Shown here one piece after another: positions 1-8,027 of a stretch of DNA of 64,000 bases (its first letter is position 1; each line of letters begins with the position of its first letter). The position numbers were made by a program, and so were the translations under genes. The DNA comes from Bacillota bacterium (GTDB lineage: Bacteria > Bacillota > Sulfobacillia > DUMF01). Where the stretch lies: NCBI GenBank assembly GCA_012840015.1, contig DUMF01000015.1, positions 1-64,000 on the forward strand, written 5' to 3'. The notes below the pieces were generated by a model. It was not told the origin of the DNA. It worked only from the letters and a program-made list of their open reading frames with translations, and searched no databases.

Positions 1-419
1 CATCTCTCCTTTTGTGTCGTGGGCAGTCGGTAGGTGCCGTCCTCACTGACCTTCCTCATGAAGGCGACGTACTCCAGAGCTTTGCGAAGAAAGGCCATAT
101 TGGACTGATTGATTCTACGTACGTCCTCAAAGTGCATCGCTATTCGTTCACAAGCCCGGTCAAGCTCTTCCTTCATGTCATCGGGCGCCTGCTCACAAGC
201 CCTTCTGAGGCCGGACTCGCTAACCAACCGGGGTACTTTCATGAACGAAGCGCCCACACACAAAAGCCCCCGTTCAGAATCCATGATGCGCTCTATACGG
301 GGTATGTCGGCGCTTACGAGGGCCTCATGCTTTTCCTGACTGAGCCGCAGAAGCTCTGCAGCAAAGCTCTCTAATTGCGTTACATACTCTTTAAGATCGT
401 GCCACTCTTCGCCGGTCAT
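1..419 (-). CDS. flgN: FlgN-family flagellar chaperone (partial, 3' end outside the window)
   Basis: Translating the minus strand from an ATG at 419 gives an open frame beginning MTGEEWHDLKEYVTQLESF that runs off the left edge. It is highly charged and helical, as in FlgN, the export chaperone for the hook-filament junction proteins FlgK and FlgL. The start sits 8 bases after the flgM stop behind GAGGAA, so the two genes are co-transcribed and probably translationally coupled. Primary sequence in this family is weakly conserved, so the assignment rests on length, helical character and the flgM-flgN order known from Bacillota. Confidence 0.75.
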   Translation of the reverse strand, partial: MTGEEWHDLKEYVTQLESFAAELLRLSQEKHEALVSADIPRIERIMDSERGLLCVGASFMKVPRLVSESGLRRACEQAPDDMKEELDRACERIAMHFEDVRRINQSNMAFLRKALEYVAFMRKVSEDGTYRLPTTQKER

Positions 420-426
420 TTCCTCA

Positions 427-744
427 TCATTGCCCCATCAGGCGGTCCACGAGTATCCTTCCAAGCATTTTCTCAGCCACCGCCATAGAATCTATCTTGT
501 ACCGGCCTTCGGCTATGGCCTTTTTTAGCTCCTCCACGCGGTCTTTTCTCACCTCAGGAGCACGCTTCACCGCCTCTACCGCTCGTTTGAACTCCTCAGT
601 ATTCGTGGACAACCTTACTGAATCAGAGCTCTTTTCGGCCCTGATAACCGCAGCTTCCACTGTCCCTTTTCCCGCGGTCCGCTCTACAGGCGAAGGGAGG
701 ATCGAATTGAACGCTCTGTTGATCTGCTCGCGCGAAATCTTCAC
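427..744 (-). CDS. flgM: FlgM, anti-sigma-28 factor
   Basis: This 105-residue protein has the FlgM layout: a polar N-terminus and a helical C-terminal half (VEELKKAIAEGRYKIDSMAV) that in the family binds the flagellar sigma factor. FlgM holds sigma-28 (SigD) inactive until the hook is complete and is then exported. I chose the GTG at 744 (MKISREQINR) because GGAGGTGA stands 6 to 7 bases upstream. A TTG at 759 is the longer alternative. A sigma-28-like promoter lies just upstream at 780-806, which would make the gene autoregulated. flgN follows directly. Confidence 0.88.
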   Translation of the reverse strand: MKISREQINRAFNSILPSPVERTAGKGTVEAAVIRAEKSSDSVRLSTNTEEFKRAVEAVKRAPEVRKDRVEELKKAIAEGRYKIDSMAVAEKMLGRILVDRLMGQ

Positions 745-779
745 GGGAGTCACCTCCAAACTACTCCCTACTGAGCTTA

Positions 780-806
780 TTATCGATGCGGGAACGCCCT
801 AACTTA
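780..806 (-). promoter_or_regulatory. Sigma-28 (SigD)-type promoter for flgM
   Basis: The minus strand reads TAAG, 15 bases, then ATCGATAA, close to the flagellar sigma consensus TAAA-N15-GCCGATAA. It overlaps the 3' end of comFC and lies about 35 bases upstream of the flgM start. A SigD promoter ahead of the gene for the SigD inhibitor is the normal feedback arrangement. The match is by eye. Confidence 0.6.
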
Positions 807-1590
807 ATGCAGACCTCAAAACTACGGCAGATATTGCAGGGACAGCTGCGGCAGCGAGTACATCTACTCTCGCCGCTCCCGCCTTTTTGAGAACTTCCGC
901 GCACGCTTCGACGGTGGTCCCGGTGGTAATCACGTCGTCTACCAAAAGAACGTTCCTCCCCCAGAACAGCCGTGGTTTCACCACTGAGAAAGCCCCAGCC
1001 AAGTTACACAGTCGCTCATCTCTCCCAAGCTGCTTCTGTGCTTGAGTTGGCCTATGCCTCCTGAGGACCTTCAGCACGGGAATGCCTCCCCACTCCCTGG
1101 ACACCGCCAAAGCAAGGCATTCTGCTTGGTTGAAACCCCTATGTTTCAGCCTGGAGGGGTGAAGCGGCACGGGCACGATCACATCGGGATAAGAACAGCT
1201 GGCAGCAATCAACTCCAAAAGTCGCCAGCTCATGAGCATACCGAGTGGTGCAGATAACGATACGTCCCCTGCGAACTTAAAACGGTATATGACCTCTTTG
1301 AGCGGGTACTCGTAACAGCCCGCCGCGCGGGCCATATCGAACGGACGATGGGCAGTACAATCTATGCACAGCGTACTCTCCGTATCCGCTGTTCGCAAGG
1401 GACGCCCGCAGCGCAGGCACACTTTACGGTATCCCGCGGCAATGGCATCGCGACACGCACGGCACACGACGCTACCTTCAGGTGTCTCCCCACCGCAAAA
1501 GGCACACAGAGCTTGACGAGGGAAGGCAAGATCTAATATCCCTCGCACTAGCTGTGACCCTAGTTCCGGGAGAAATCCTTTCAATACCAT
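799..1590 (-). CDS. comFC: ComF-family phosphoribosyltransferase-like protein
   Basis: The 263-residue protein has an N-terminal zinc-finger region with several CxxC pairs (CAFCGG, CRAC, CLRCGRPL, CIDC) followed by a type I phosphoribosyltransferase fold. The PRPP-loop motif LLVDDVITTGTT is near residue 220. This is the ComFC architecture; ComFC takes part in handling incoming single-stranded DNA during competence, though many non-competent bacteria also keep it. The start overlaps the end of the upstream diguanylate cyclase by 10 bases, implying one transcript. In Bacillus comF also lies just upstream of flgM-flgN, so the neighbourhood is conserved. Confidence 0.9.
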   Translation of the reverse strand: MVLKGFLPELGSQLVRGILDLAFPRQALCAFCGGETPEGSVVCRACRDAIAAGYRKVCLRCGRPLRTADTESTLCIDCTAHRPFDMARAAGCYEYPLKEVIYRFKFAGDVSLSAPLGMLMSWRLLELIAASCSYPDVIVPVPLHPSRLKHRGFNQAECLALAVSREWGGIPVLKVLRRHRPTQAQKQLGRDERLCNLAGAFSVVKPRLFWGRNVLLVDDVITTGTTVEACAEVLKKAGAARVDVLAAAAVPAISAVVLRSALS

Positions 1591-3185
1591 TCCTTAGAGG
1601 CGCCTTTTTCCAGATACATCGCCCTGTCAGCAGCATCTATAAGCTCTGCTTCAGTAATACCGTCATCCGGATATGTGGCTATTCCGATGCTCATGCTGAT
1701 TTTGACCGCAAGTGTATCGGATACCTGGAACCTTTTTCTCCGAAACTCCGCCTGCAAGCGCGCGAGCACTTTTTTCGCATCCTCGCGGCCGGTGGCTGGT
1801 AGGACAATCACGAACTCGTCTCCTCCATACCTGCATGGGATGTCCTTCTCTCTAACCGCACGCCGGATGACTCCTGCCACCTCCCTGAGCACACTGTCGC
1901 CAGCGAGGTGACCGAATGTATTGTTGATCTCTCTAAAGTTGTCGAGGTCGATGTAAAGCAGAGAGAGCCTCTCGCCCAGTGAGTCGGCATGCCTCATCTC
2001 CTTAGCCAGTGCAGAAGTAAGATACCGATAGTTATAAAGCCCGGTCATGGGGTCGCTCATGGCGAGTTTTGCCACTTGCCTGTAACTGAGCGCATTGTTA
2101 AAGGCCACAGCCACCTGACTCGACAGAATAGTCATCAACTGAGCATCTTCGTTGGAATATCTGCCTGGTTCCGGGTGGGCCACTACCAGCACACCCGCCA
2201 CTTGTTCTTCGTGGGCGAGGGGTACCGCTAGAACTGACCTGCACTGCTTTACCTCGCTATCACTTTCCACCACGCATCTCTTCTCCGCAATAGCTCTCTC
2301 CAGAATCGGTCTCAAAGCGCCCACTGCATCAATGGGGTGATCGGAAGGACGCTGTCCAACGCTAATCATCTGTCTGCCAATACTGTCATACTGCACGAGA
2401 GCTAAGAACTCGCCGCCTACCAGCTGATGTATCGCATTATGCAGCTCATCCATTAGCCTGTTCAAATCCAGGCTACGGTTTACTATCACGGCGACATGGT
2501 AAAGTATTTGCATGATGGAGTTTTTCTCGCTCACTTGCTGTGATTCTCTCACAAAGTAAGCAGCTAGGACCGTGCACGCCATAACCGCCAAAAAGGGCTG
2601 CAAGCCGCCCCGCTGGTAAACAGTTGCTGCTCCTATCCCAGAAGGAACTGCTACCGCGTAGTTTACGATGTCCAACCTGGCAACCTTGAGCACTTTACGC
2701 CAGTCTACCTCTCTTAGGCACAGGAACAAACCCCAAACAAGGAGGTAATTCAGCAAAAAGAAGGCGACTATGTAAAGAACCAATGGGCACAGAGCAGGTA
2801 GATTGGGATGTTCGTTAGCCCACGAGTAGACGCGGCCGGCCATTACGGAGGAAATTGCGTACTGTCCGGCGTTGAAGAGCCATCTAGGGCTACGCCAGCC
2901 ATGCTTGACAAGGTTGTGTATGGCAGAGGATGTCACGGCCAGGATAGACGCTGAAACCGGAGAGCTAATCATGAGAGCCGCTACCATCGGGCCCATCGTC
3001 ATTGACACGGTAGGGCCTCCGGGTAGTGACACGCTGGCAAACTCCAACACGGTGGCGAAAACAAGCAAACAAAGTAGCAAGCCAGCTTCTGGTCCCGGGG
3101 CTTTGGTTGTCTCGAGGGTCAACAATCCGAGACCAAAACTGGCCACGCCCCAAACGTAGAACTTTGCCGGGAAGGTCTTCGCCAT
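1581..3185 (-). CDS. Membrane diguanylate cyclase (multi-TM sensor, GAF, GGDEF)
   Basis: The 534-residue protein has about seven membrane segments (residues 10-215), a GAF domain (about 230-365) and a GGDEF domain (about 370-534). The active-site GGDEF is at 454-458. An RxxD inhibitory-site motif (445-448) stands exactly five residues before it, so the enzyme should make c-di-GMP and be feedback inhibited. The membrane part (about 52-120, with LPGG, LFNAGQ and a final AGRVY) resembles the same region of the HD-GYP protein encoded at 6729-8027. The ATG start follows AAAGGATGGAGAG. It lies 11 bases after a small membrane-protein gene and overlaps comFC downstream. Confidence 0.92.
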   Translation of the reverse strand: MAKTFPAKFYVWGVASFGLGLLTLETTKAPGPEAGLLLCLLVFATVLEFASVSLPGGPTVSMTMGPMVAALMISSPVSASILAVTSSAIHNLVKHGWRSPRWLFNAGQYAISSVMAGRVYSWANEHPNLPALCPLVLYIVAFFLLNYLLVWGLFLCLREVDWRKVLKVARLDIVNYAVAVPSGIGAATVYQRGGLQPFLAVMACTVLAAYFVRESQQVSEKNSIMQILYHVAVIVNRSLDLNRLMDELHNAIHQLVGGEFLALVQYDSIGRQMISVGQRPSDHPIDAVGALRPILERAIAEKRCVVESDSEVKQCRSVLAVPLAHEEQVAGVLVVAHPEPGRYSNEDAQLMTILSSQVAVAFNNALSYRQVAKLAMSDPMTGLYNYRYLTSALAKEMRHADSLGERLSLLYIDLDNFREINNTFGHLAGDSVLREVAGVIRRAVREKDIPCRYGGDEFVIVLPATGREDAKKVLARLQAEFRRKRFQVSDTLAVKISMSIGIATYPDDGITEAELIDAADRAMYLEKGASKEWY

Positions 3186-3196
3186 CTCTCCATCCT

Positions 3197-3634
3197 TTAA
3201 ACTCGGCGACTAGCTAACCAGTTCAGCAGGTCCCCCAAGCAAAGAACGTTAATGAGGTCGTCCGTACACGCACTCAAATCGCACAAAACCAATGGGCAGG
3301 GTGTTTTGTCCAAATGTAACTCATCGATCCGGTCCACATCCGTGACGGTCATGCACTCGCGATGCCTGGCAAGCAGCTCGAGAATCTGTACCGTCTCGTC
3401 CCTTGATCCTTTATCAACTGCTATCACGTGGAGTGGTATATTCCAGCGCTCGCCCCAGCTGAAAATCGTCCCGATTATGTCTTCGACCAAATTGGCAGCG
3501 TTTCTAAGGAGCAAAGTCAAAACCAACGTACGCCTAGGATCGCGGCGAGACTTAACCAGTCTTGCCGTTTCCATGACAGCCAGGATGGCTACCACCAAGC
3601 CGTAAACAGTAAGGCAATAGACTAACACTCCCAT
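3197..3634 (-). CDS. Small membrane-anchored protein with a GT-A-like segment, function unknown
   Basis: I do not recognise a named family. The 145-residue product starts with one clear membrane helix (about residues 2-22), then a basic stretch (RLVKSRRDPRRTL). The rest is a soluble alpha/beta domain whose middle (HVIAVDKGSRDETVQILELL) recalls the nucleotide-binding beta-strand and loop of family 2 glycosyltransferases (VVDxGSxDxT). It is far too short for a complete transferase. It sits between metK and the diguanylate cyclase on the same strand, 11 bases ahead of the latter, so they probably share a transcript. Confidence 0.6.
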   Translation of the reverse strand: MGVLVYCLTVYGLVVAILAVMETARLVKSRRDPRRTLVLTLLLRNAANLVEDIIGTIFSWGERWNIPLHVIAVDKGSRDETVQILELLARHRECMTVTDVDRIDELHLDKTPCPLVLCDLSACTDDLINVLCLGDLLNWLASRRV

Positions 3635-3682
3635 CGCTGATTAGGCCCCCTGGACCATCTTATGAGGGCCCTGCTGGGCGTG

Positions 3683-4849
3683 CTACGTTAGCTTTAAATC
3701 AGTTCTTTCCCATGGCAAATCCAGGTCGTCTCGGCCGAAATGACCATATACGGCCACCTGTCTGTATATGGGGCGTCTCAAATCGAACCTCTCTATTATC
3801 GCACCCGGTCTGAAGTCGAAGTTCTTTTGTATGATGGCCTCTATTTCCTCGTCCGGAATGCTTCCTGTTCCAAACGTATCCACCATGAGCGATACGGGGT
3901 TCGCTACCCCGATCACGTAGGCCACCTGTACCTCACACTTCTTGGCTAGGCCCGCGGCCACCACGTTCTTAGCCACGTACCTTGCCGCGTAAGAACCAGA
4001 CCTATCAACCTTAGTGGGGTCCTTACCGGAGAAAGATCCCCCACCGTGTCTTGCGTACCCGCCGTAGGTATCTACGATGATCTTTCTACCACTCAAACCC
4101 GAATCACCTTGAGGCCCTCCGATAACGAATCTCCCGGTCGGGTTGACGTAATACCTCGTCTTTTCGTCAAGAAGCTCAGGTGGGATTACTGGAGCGATGA
4201 CGTGCTGAAAAATGTCCTTGTGAATCTGATCCTGCTCCACGTCTGGAGCATGCTGCGCCGACACTACCACAGCATCTACCCGCGCTGGAACGCCATCTTG
4301 GTACTCTATGGTGACCTGCGTTTTCCCATCTGGTCTGAGGTACGGGAGCTCACCCGACTTCCGTACCTGCGCCAGCCGCCTGGCAAGAGAATGCGCAAGG
4401 TGTATAGGCATAGGCATGAGCACAGGAGTCTCGTCACAGGCAAAACCAAACATCAGTCCCTGATCCCCAGCCCCGAGCACCCCTTGGTAGCTCCTCCCTT
4501 CCCGTACCTCGAGTGCCTGGTTAACACCTTGGGCGATATCCGGAGACTGCTCCTCGATAGCCGTAAGCACCGCGCACGTATCACAATCGAAACCGTATTT
4601 AGCCCTGGTGTACCCGATGCTTCTGAGCGTCTCACGCGCTAACCGGGGCATGTCCACGTAACACTCAGTGGAGATCTCCCCCGTTATGAGCACAAGACCC
4701 GTTTTGAGCGTGCACTCGCATGCCACTCTGGCCAAGGGGTCTTTCTCGATAATAGCATCAAGTATCGCGTCGCAGATCTGGTCCGCGACCTTGTCGGGGT
4801 GCCCTTCCGTGACGGACTCTGAAGTAAAAAGGCGTTTTCCACCCAACAC
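3683..4849 (-). CDS. metK: S-adenosylmethionine synthetase
   Basis: The 388-residue protein makes S-adenosylmethionine from methionine and ATP. Family motifs are all visible: [12 protein letters not shown] near residue 16 (ATP and metal binding), [12 protein letters not shown], and the glycine-rich [16 protein letters not shown] loop. The start is GTG at 4849 behind GGGGGTG. Length matches the family. The gene has its own sigma-A promoter (4905-4934), and its leader begins with a strong hairpin (4877-4898). No SAM riboswitch core is present. Confidence 0.97.
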   Translation of the reverse strand: MLGGKRLFTSESVTEGHPDKVADQICDAILDAIIEKDPLARVACECTLKTGLVLITGEISTECYVDMPRLARETLRSIGYTRAKYGFDCDTCAVLTAIEEQSPDIAQGVNQALEVREGRSYQGVLGAGDQGLMFGFACDETPVLMPMPIHLAHSLARRLAQVRKSGELPYLRPDGKTQVTIEYQDGVPARVDAVVVSAQHAPDVEQDQIHKDIFQHVIAPVIPPELLDEKTRYYVNPTGRFVIGGPQGDSGLSGRKIIVDTYGGYARHGGGSFSGKDPTKVDRSGSYAARYVAKNVVAAGLAKKCEVQVAYVIGVANPVSLMVDTFGTGSIPDEEIEAIIQKNFDFRPGAIIERFDLRRPIYRQVAVYGHFGRDDLDLPWERTDLKLT

Positions 4850-4876
4850 AATTCACCCCCGGGCAAACACACTGAA

Positions 4877-4898
4877 ACCTCCTCCAATCGGAGGAGGT
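4877..4898 (-). promoter_or_regulatory. 5'-terminal hairpin in the metK leader containing a buried Shine-Dalgarno-like arm
   Basis: A perfect 9-bp inverted repeat with a 4-base loop lies right where transcription from the promoter at 4905-4934 should start. On the mRNA the first arm is ACCUCCUCC and the second GGAGGAGGU, so the hairpin buries a strong ribosome-binding-like sequence that does not belong to the metK start (4849). It may stabilise the 5' end or be a control element. It lacks a U-tract, so it is not an intrinsic terminator. Confidence 0.55.
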
Positions 4899-4904
4899 GG
4901 CTTT

Positions 4905-4934
4905 ATGATATCTCTCCCTCCCGCGCGCTGTCAA
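4905..4934 (-). promoter_or_regulatory. Sigma-A promoter of metK
   Basis: The minus strand carries a perfect TTGACA -35 box (4929-4934), an 18-base spacer and a TATCAT -10 box (4905-4910). Transcription would start near 4898, giving a leader of about 50 bases. The rest of the 4850-5231 gap, apart from this promoter, the leader hairpin and the hpf promoter, shows nothing I can name. Confidence 0.7.
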
Positions 4935-5175
4935 CTCAGTGTACTGGTTCACCGCGGTTTATTCAGGCTGACAAACTTCCCTCTTCGCTGGCTTTGCGGA
5001 CCAGGTGGGTCACTGCCGTCGGTATCCAGGTGCTGGCGAATCCTGGAACAGGCTGATGGCAGATTGTGGTTTGCTCATCCTGTACCATTCGGCAAGTTGA
5101 GCTTTTCAAGGTTCATGGGACAACTTTGTCAGCAAAAACTACCTACTGAAATTGTACACTCCCCCGAGATTCGTT

Positions 5176-5204
5176 CCCTGGCGAAGTGTCGGATATAATA
5201 TAAT
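5176..5204 (+). promoter_or_regulatory. Probable promoter of hpf
   Basis: Two overlapping perfect TATAAT boxes (5194-5199 and 5199-5204) lie about 30 bases upstream of the hpf start. The -35 region is weak: TTCGTT 18 bases before the first box is the best candidate. The duplicated -10 could give two start sites. Confidence 0.5.
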
Positions 5205-5231
5205 CAAAAACTCTAAAGGAGCGGGTGTGAA

Positions 5232-5741
5232 ATGCGCCTGAGTGTCCGGAGCAAGGACCTCGAACTGACGGAGAGCATGCGAGAGTACCTGGAGAAGAGG
5301 CTATCCAAGCTCGACAAATTGTTGGACCAGGACTTCACCGCCCAGGTAGAGTTCATCGTACAGAGAGGGAGACATAGAGTAGAAGTTACTATGCCTCTCA
5401 ATGGGATGCTGATTCGAGGCGAAGAAGAAGCGGGAGATGTTTTCTCTTGCATAGATTTGGTCACTGATAAACTCGAACGGCAAATTGAGAAGTATAAAGC
5501 CAGGTTCACTAAGAAAGGAAGACCTCAGGGGTTCACACCGCAGCCCGAATCTAGCGAAGATACATCTAAAGTGGTAAAGGTGAAAAAGTTCGCCTTCAAA
5601 CCCATGGACATCGATGAAGCCATCCTTCAGATGAATTTACTCGGGCACGACTTCTTCGTGTTCCAGAACGCTGAGACCGAAAGCACTTGTGTGCTTTACC
5701 GCAGAAAAGATGGCAACTACGGCTTGATAGAACCCGAGTAA
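5232..5741 (+). CDS. hpf: Ribosome hibernation promoting factor, long form
   Basis: This 169-residue protein has the two parts of long HPF: an N-terminal S30AE domain (about 1-100) that binds the ribosomal decoding region, and a C-terminal dimerisation domain (about 110-169; KFAFKPMDIDEAI and a final YGLIEPE) that pairs 70S ribosomes into inactive 100S dimers. The ATG at 5232 follows AAAGGAG. The gene stands alone between a double -10 promoter and a hairpin terminator, and transcribes away from metK. Confidence 0.95.
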   Translation: MRLSVRSKDLELTESMREYLEKRLSKLDKLLDQDFTAQVEFIVQRGRHRVEVTMPLNGMLIRGEEEAGDVFSCIDLVTDKLERQIEKYKARFTKKGRPQGFTPQPESSEDTSKVVKVKKFAFKPMDIDEAILQMNLLGHDFFVFQNAETESTCVLYRRKDGNYGLIEPE

Positions 5742-5766
5742 GACACAAGCTCTATCGACTGTTGCA

Positions 5767-5793
5767 CCCGGGAGGCTGCCTCCCGGGATTTTG
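5767..5793 (+). terminator. Intrinsic terminator after hpf
   Basis: A 9-bp perfect stem (5767-5775 with 5779-5787, three-base loop) is followed by a short T-rich stretch (ATTTTG). The stem is very GC-rich, but the T-tract is only four bases, so termination may be partial. Confidence 0.65.
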
Positions 5794-5830
5794 CTTAAGA
5801 TAGACTGGAAAGAGAGGAAAATGCCTCCCA

Positions 5831-6517
5831 TTGGCGAATGTTTTTCTCGTAAACACGCTGAAAACAAAGGATGGGCGCCTTTTGGACATTAAGAAGTGCG
5901 AATCATTGCTGAAGAGAATCAAGGGGGTAATTGCAGCAAAAGTCGCAATAAACGAGCAGGATCACACGTGCGAAGCATATATCCTGGCAGGGCCAGCTAG
6001 GTCCACAAACCAAATAGAAAAAGATGCTCGCACAGTGATCGAAGGTGCCTTCGAAACCCACGTACCTGCAAAAATCGTGGTTTGTCAGATCCATCAAGCT
6101 TTGGAGTCGGTAGTCTTAAAGGAAAGAATCCGCTTATGCGAAGTCACCACAAAGCTCGTTGAAGATGCCGCGGAAGTAGCTGTAAAGCTGGCTCTCGAAG
6201 ATAGACACACGTGCGCTTCATGTAGGGGAACTGGGGGACAGACCAGTATCGCACGGCTAGCGTGCGCGGCCACGCTCGCAGGAATAGAGAAACTGGTACC
6301 AGGCACCCGGCTGAGCATTGCTGAAGTCAAGTTTATTCAGTTTTCTAACTACAGCATCGTTACCGCGTTGGTCCAAGCGGAAATCTCGGGAGCAGAATGC
6401 AAAACGTTCCTAGGGAGTTGCTTGGTGGACAGCGGAACCTATGCGGGAATTGCAGTAGGGGGCGCCCGATCGGTGCTCAATGCACTCAATCGGGTGATAG
6501 AAAAAGCAATCAGATAA
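5831..6517 (+). CDS. Conserved-looking hypothetical protein
   Basis: The 228-residue product is not one I can name. The N-terminal 80 residues look like a small alpha/beta domain (KGVIAAKVAIN..., then AYILAGPARSTNQI). The remainder alternates strands and helices and contains a CASCRG segment with GTGG. There is no signal peptide or membrane helix, so it is probably cytosolic. The start is TTG at 5831 behind AGAGGAAA. It precedes a 26-codon ORF and two HD-GYP genes on the same strand. A role in c-di-GMP signalling is only a guess from position. Confidence 0.65.
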   Translation: MANVFLVNTLKTKDGRLLDIKKCESLLKRIKGVIAAKVAINEQDHTCEAYILAGPARSTNQIEKDARTVIEGAFETHVPAKIVVCQIHQALESVVLKERIRLCEVTTKLVEDAAEVAVKLALEDRHTCASCRGTGGQTSIARLACAATLAGIEKLVPGTRLSIAEVKFIQFSNYSIVTALVQAEISGAECKTFLGSCLVDSGTYAGIAVGGARSVLNALNRVIEKAIR

Positions 6518-6612
6518 CTACAAGTGTGGGCCGGTAGCCGTCATTAATGCAATAGCGGAGAAACCAGGGCAAGCTAGCGGAGGTAGCCCATGGCCTGAAG
6601 AGGAGTCGTACC

Positions 6613-6693
6613 ATGAGGAAAATCATCAAGGCCATCTTGGCACTTGCTGCGCTGGTGTTAGCTGGCGGTTCTACCTTTAAGTGGATTCCATAA
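6613..6693 (+). CDS. 26-residue hydrophobic peptide
   Basis: A short frame ATG...TAA encodes MRKIIKAILALAALVLAGG followed by STFKWIP: two positive charges, one membrane-length helix and a short polar tail. An AGAGGAG Shine-Dalgarno lies about 6 bases upstream. It fills the gap between the hypothetical gene and the HD-GYP gene and would end about 35 bases before the latter's preferred start. It may be a small membrane peptide, perhaps a partner of the membrane HD-GYP protein, or a leader that couples translation. Evidence is composition and ribosome site only. Confidence 0.5.
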   Translation: MRKIIKAILALAALVLAGGSTFKWIP

Positions 6694-6728
6694 TCGGGTG
6701 GCTGCCGGCCCCTTTTGGGGGACAAGCG

Positions 6729-8027
6729 GTGAACGGCTCAAGCACCAGGCTTAATGCATATATCAGGGCATGCGTGATCCTCGGTGGCTTGCTCCTCGTG
6801 GTGTATCAGCCCTTTCCACTAAATACTCAACATTTGCCGGGTCTAGCGGTCTTGGGCTTACTCATTTTTGTGAGTGAATACCTGGCGGTACCCCTCCCGC
6901 GAGGCGGGGGAAGCGTTTCTGTTAGCTCACCTTTGATCTACACCGCAATCATCGTATATGGAATCCGTGAAGCCACATGGCTGGCCTGCGTTGCGTCCAT
7001 ATCAATAAGTGAGCTTTCTGCTCGTCTTCCTTTGACGGCCTTTCTGTTCAACCGGGCTGCAATTACCATCTCCACGGTAGCCGGTGGTATTGCGTATGAA
7101 CTTTCAAATGGCCAGCCAGGTTCGCTCGACCTGAGACATGGGTTCGGTCCGCTTTTTGTGTGTGCGCTCACCTACACAGCGATCAATGGCGGCCTCGTCC
7201 TGCTGGCAATGATGATCCAGAAGGGAAAATCTGTGACGTCGCTGTGGGTAACCAATTTCCGTTGGAGTCTTCCGAGCCTGCTGGCCGTAACCCCCCTCGC
7301 GGGAATAATGGCGTTCGTTCTCATCCGGTCTGGTCCTATGAGCATCGCTTTGTTTTTCTTGCCCCTTTTAGCGGCCCGGCACTCTTTCGGACGATATGTT
7401 GAATTGCGGAAGGTATTCATCCAGACCATAAAGGCACTCGTTCAAACCCTGGACGCCAAAGATCCGTATACACGTGGCCATTCTGAGCGAGTGGCTTATT
7501 GGGCTTCAACTATTGCTCGGAAACTCAACCTGCCAGAGCAGGATATAGAATTGTTGGAGTATATCGGCCTGCTGCACGACGTGGGTAAGATTGGCATCAG
7601 CGATGCCGTGTTGAAAAAACCCGGCATTTACACGAAGCAAGAATACTCAGAAATGAAAGCGCACCCCGTTTTAGGAGCCGAAATCATTTCGGGGATCACT
7701 CTTCTGGGCAAAGGAGCCACTTGGGTCAAGTACCACCACGAAAGGCACGACGGCACAGGGTTCCCTGAGGGCCTGAAAGGGGACGATATACCGTTGGGCG
7801 CGAGAATAATCGCCGTCGCAGATGCTTTCGATGCAATGACTTCAGATCGCCCGTATAAGAACGCCATGTCCCTGGAACAGGCGAGGGAAGAACTCAAAAG
7901 ATGCTCAGGCTCTCAGTTCGATCCGAGAATCGTACAGGTAATGCTCACTTGCACAGAAGGACTTCAGCAATGCGAGGATAAGACAGATGCAGTTCCCAAA
8001 ACATCCCATCAGTATACAGAGATATAG
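6729..8027 (+). CDS. Membrane HD-GYP c-di-GMP phosphodiesterase
   Basis: The protein (432 residues from GTG 6729) has an N-terminal multi-helix membrane sensor (about 10-225) and a complete HD-GYP domain (about 250-385). The catalytic residues are visible: HSERV at 251, HDVGKIGI at 283, H312, HH at 336-337, GTGFP at 342-346 and VAD at 363-365. It should hydrolyse c-di-GMP. The sensor (LPRGGGSVS, LFN, AGGIAY at residues 54-123) matches that of the diguanylate cyclase at 1581-3185. I preferred GTG 6729 because GGGGGA precedes it; an upstream GTG at 6681 has no ribosome site and would overlap the small ORF. Confidence 0.9.
   Translation: MNGSSTRLNAYIRACVILGGLLLVVYQPFPLNTQHLPGLAVLGLLIFVSEYLAVPLPRGGGSVSVSSPLIYTAIIVYGIREATWLACVASISISELSARLPLTAFLFNRAAITISTVAGGIAYELSNGQPGSLDLRHGFGPLFVCALTYTAINGGLVLLAMMIQKGKSVTSLWVTNFRWSLPSLLAVTPLAGIMAFVLIRSGPMSIALFFLPLLAARHSFGRYVELRKVFIQTIKALVQTLDAKDPYTRGHSERVAYWASTIARKLNLPEQDIELLEYIGLLHDVGKIGISDAVLKKPGIYTKQEYSEMKAHPVLGAEIISGITLLGKGATWVKYHHERHDGTGFPEGLKGDDIPLGARIIAVADAFDAMTSDRPYKNAMSLEQAREELKRCSGSQFDPRIVQVMLTCTEGLQQCEDKTDAVPKTSHQYTEI

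Noticed and set aside
4046-4642. 198-codon plus-strand frame antisense to metK
   Set aside because: It lies wholly inside metK, has no recognisable domain and reflects the codon bias of the real gene.
4850-5231. SAM riboswitch upstream of metK
   Set aside because: I looked on the minus strand for the SAM-I core and for SAM-II-like elements and found none. Only a promoter and a simple hairpin are supported.
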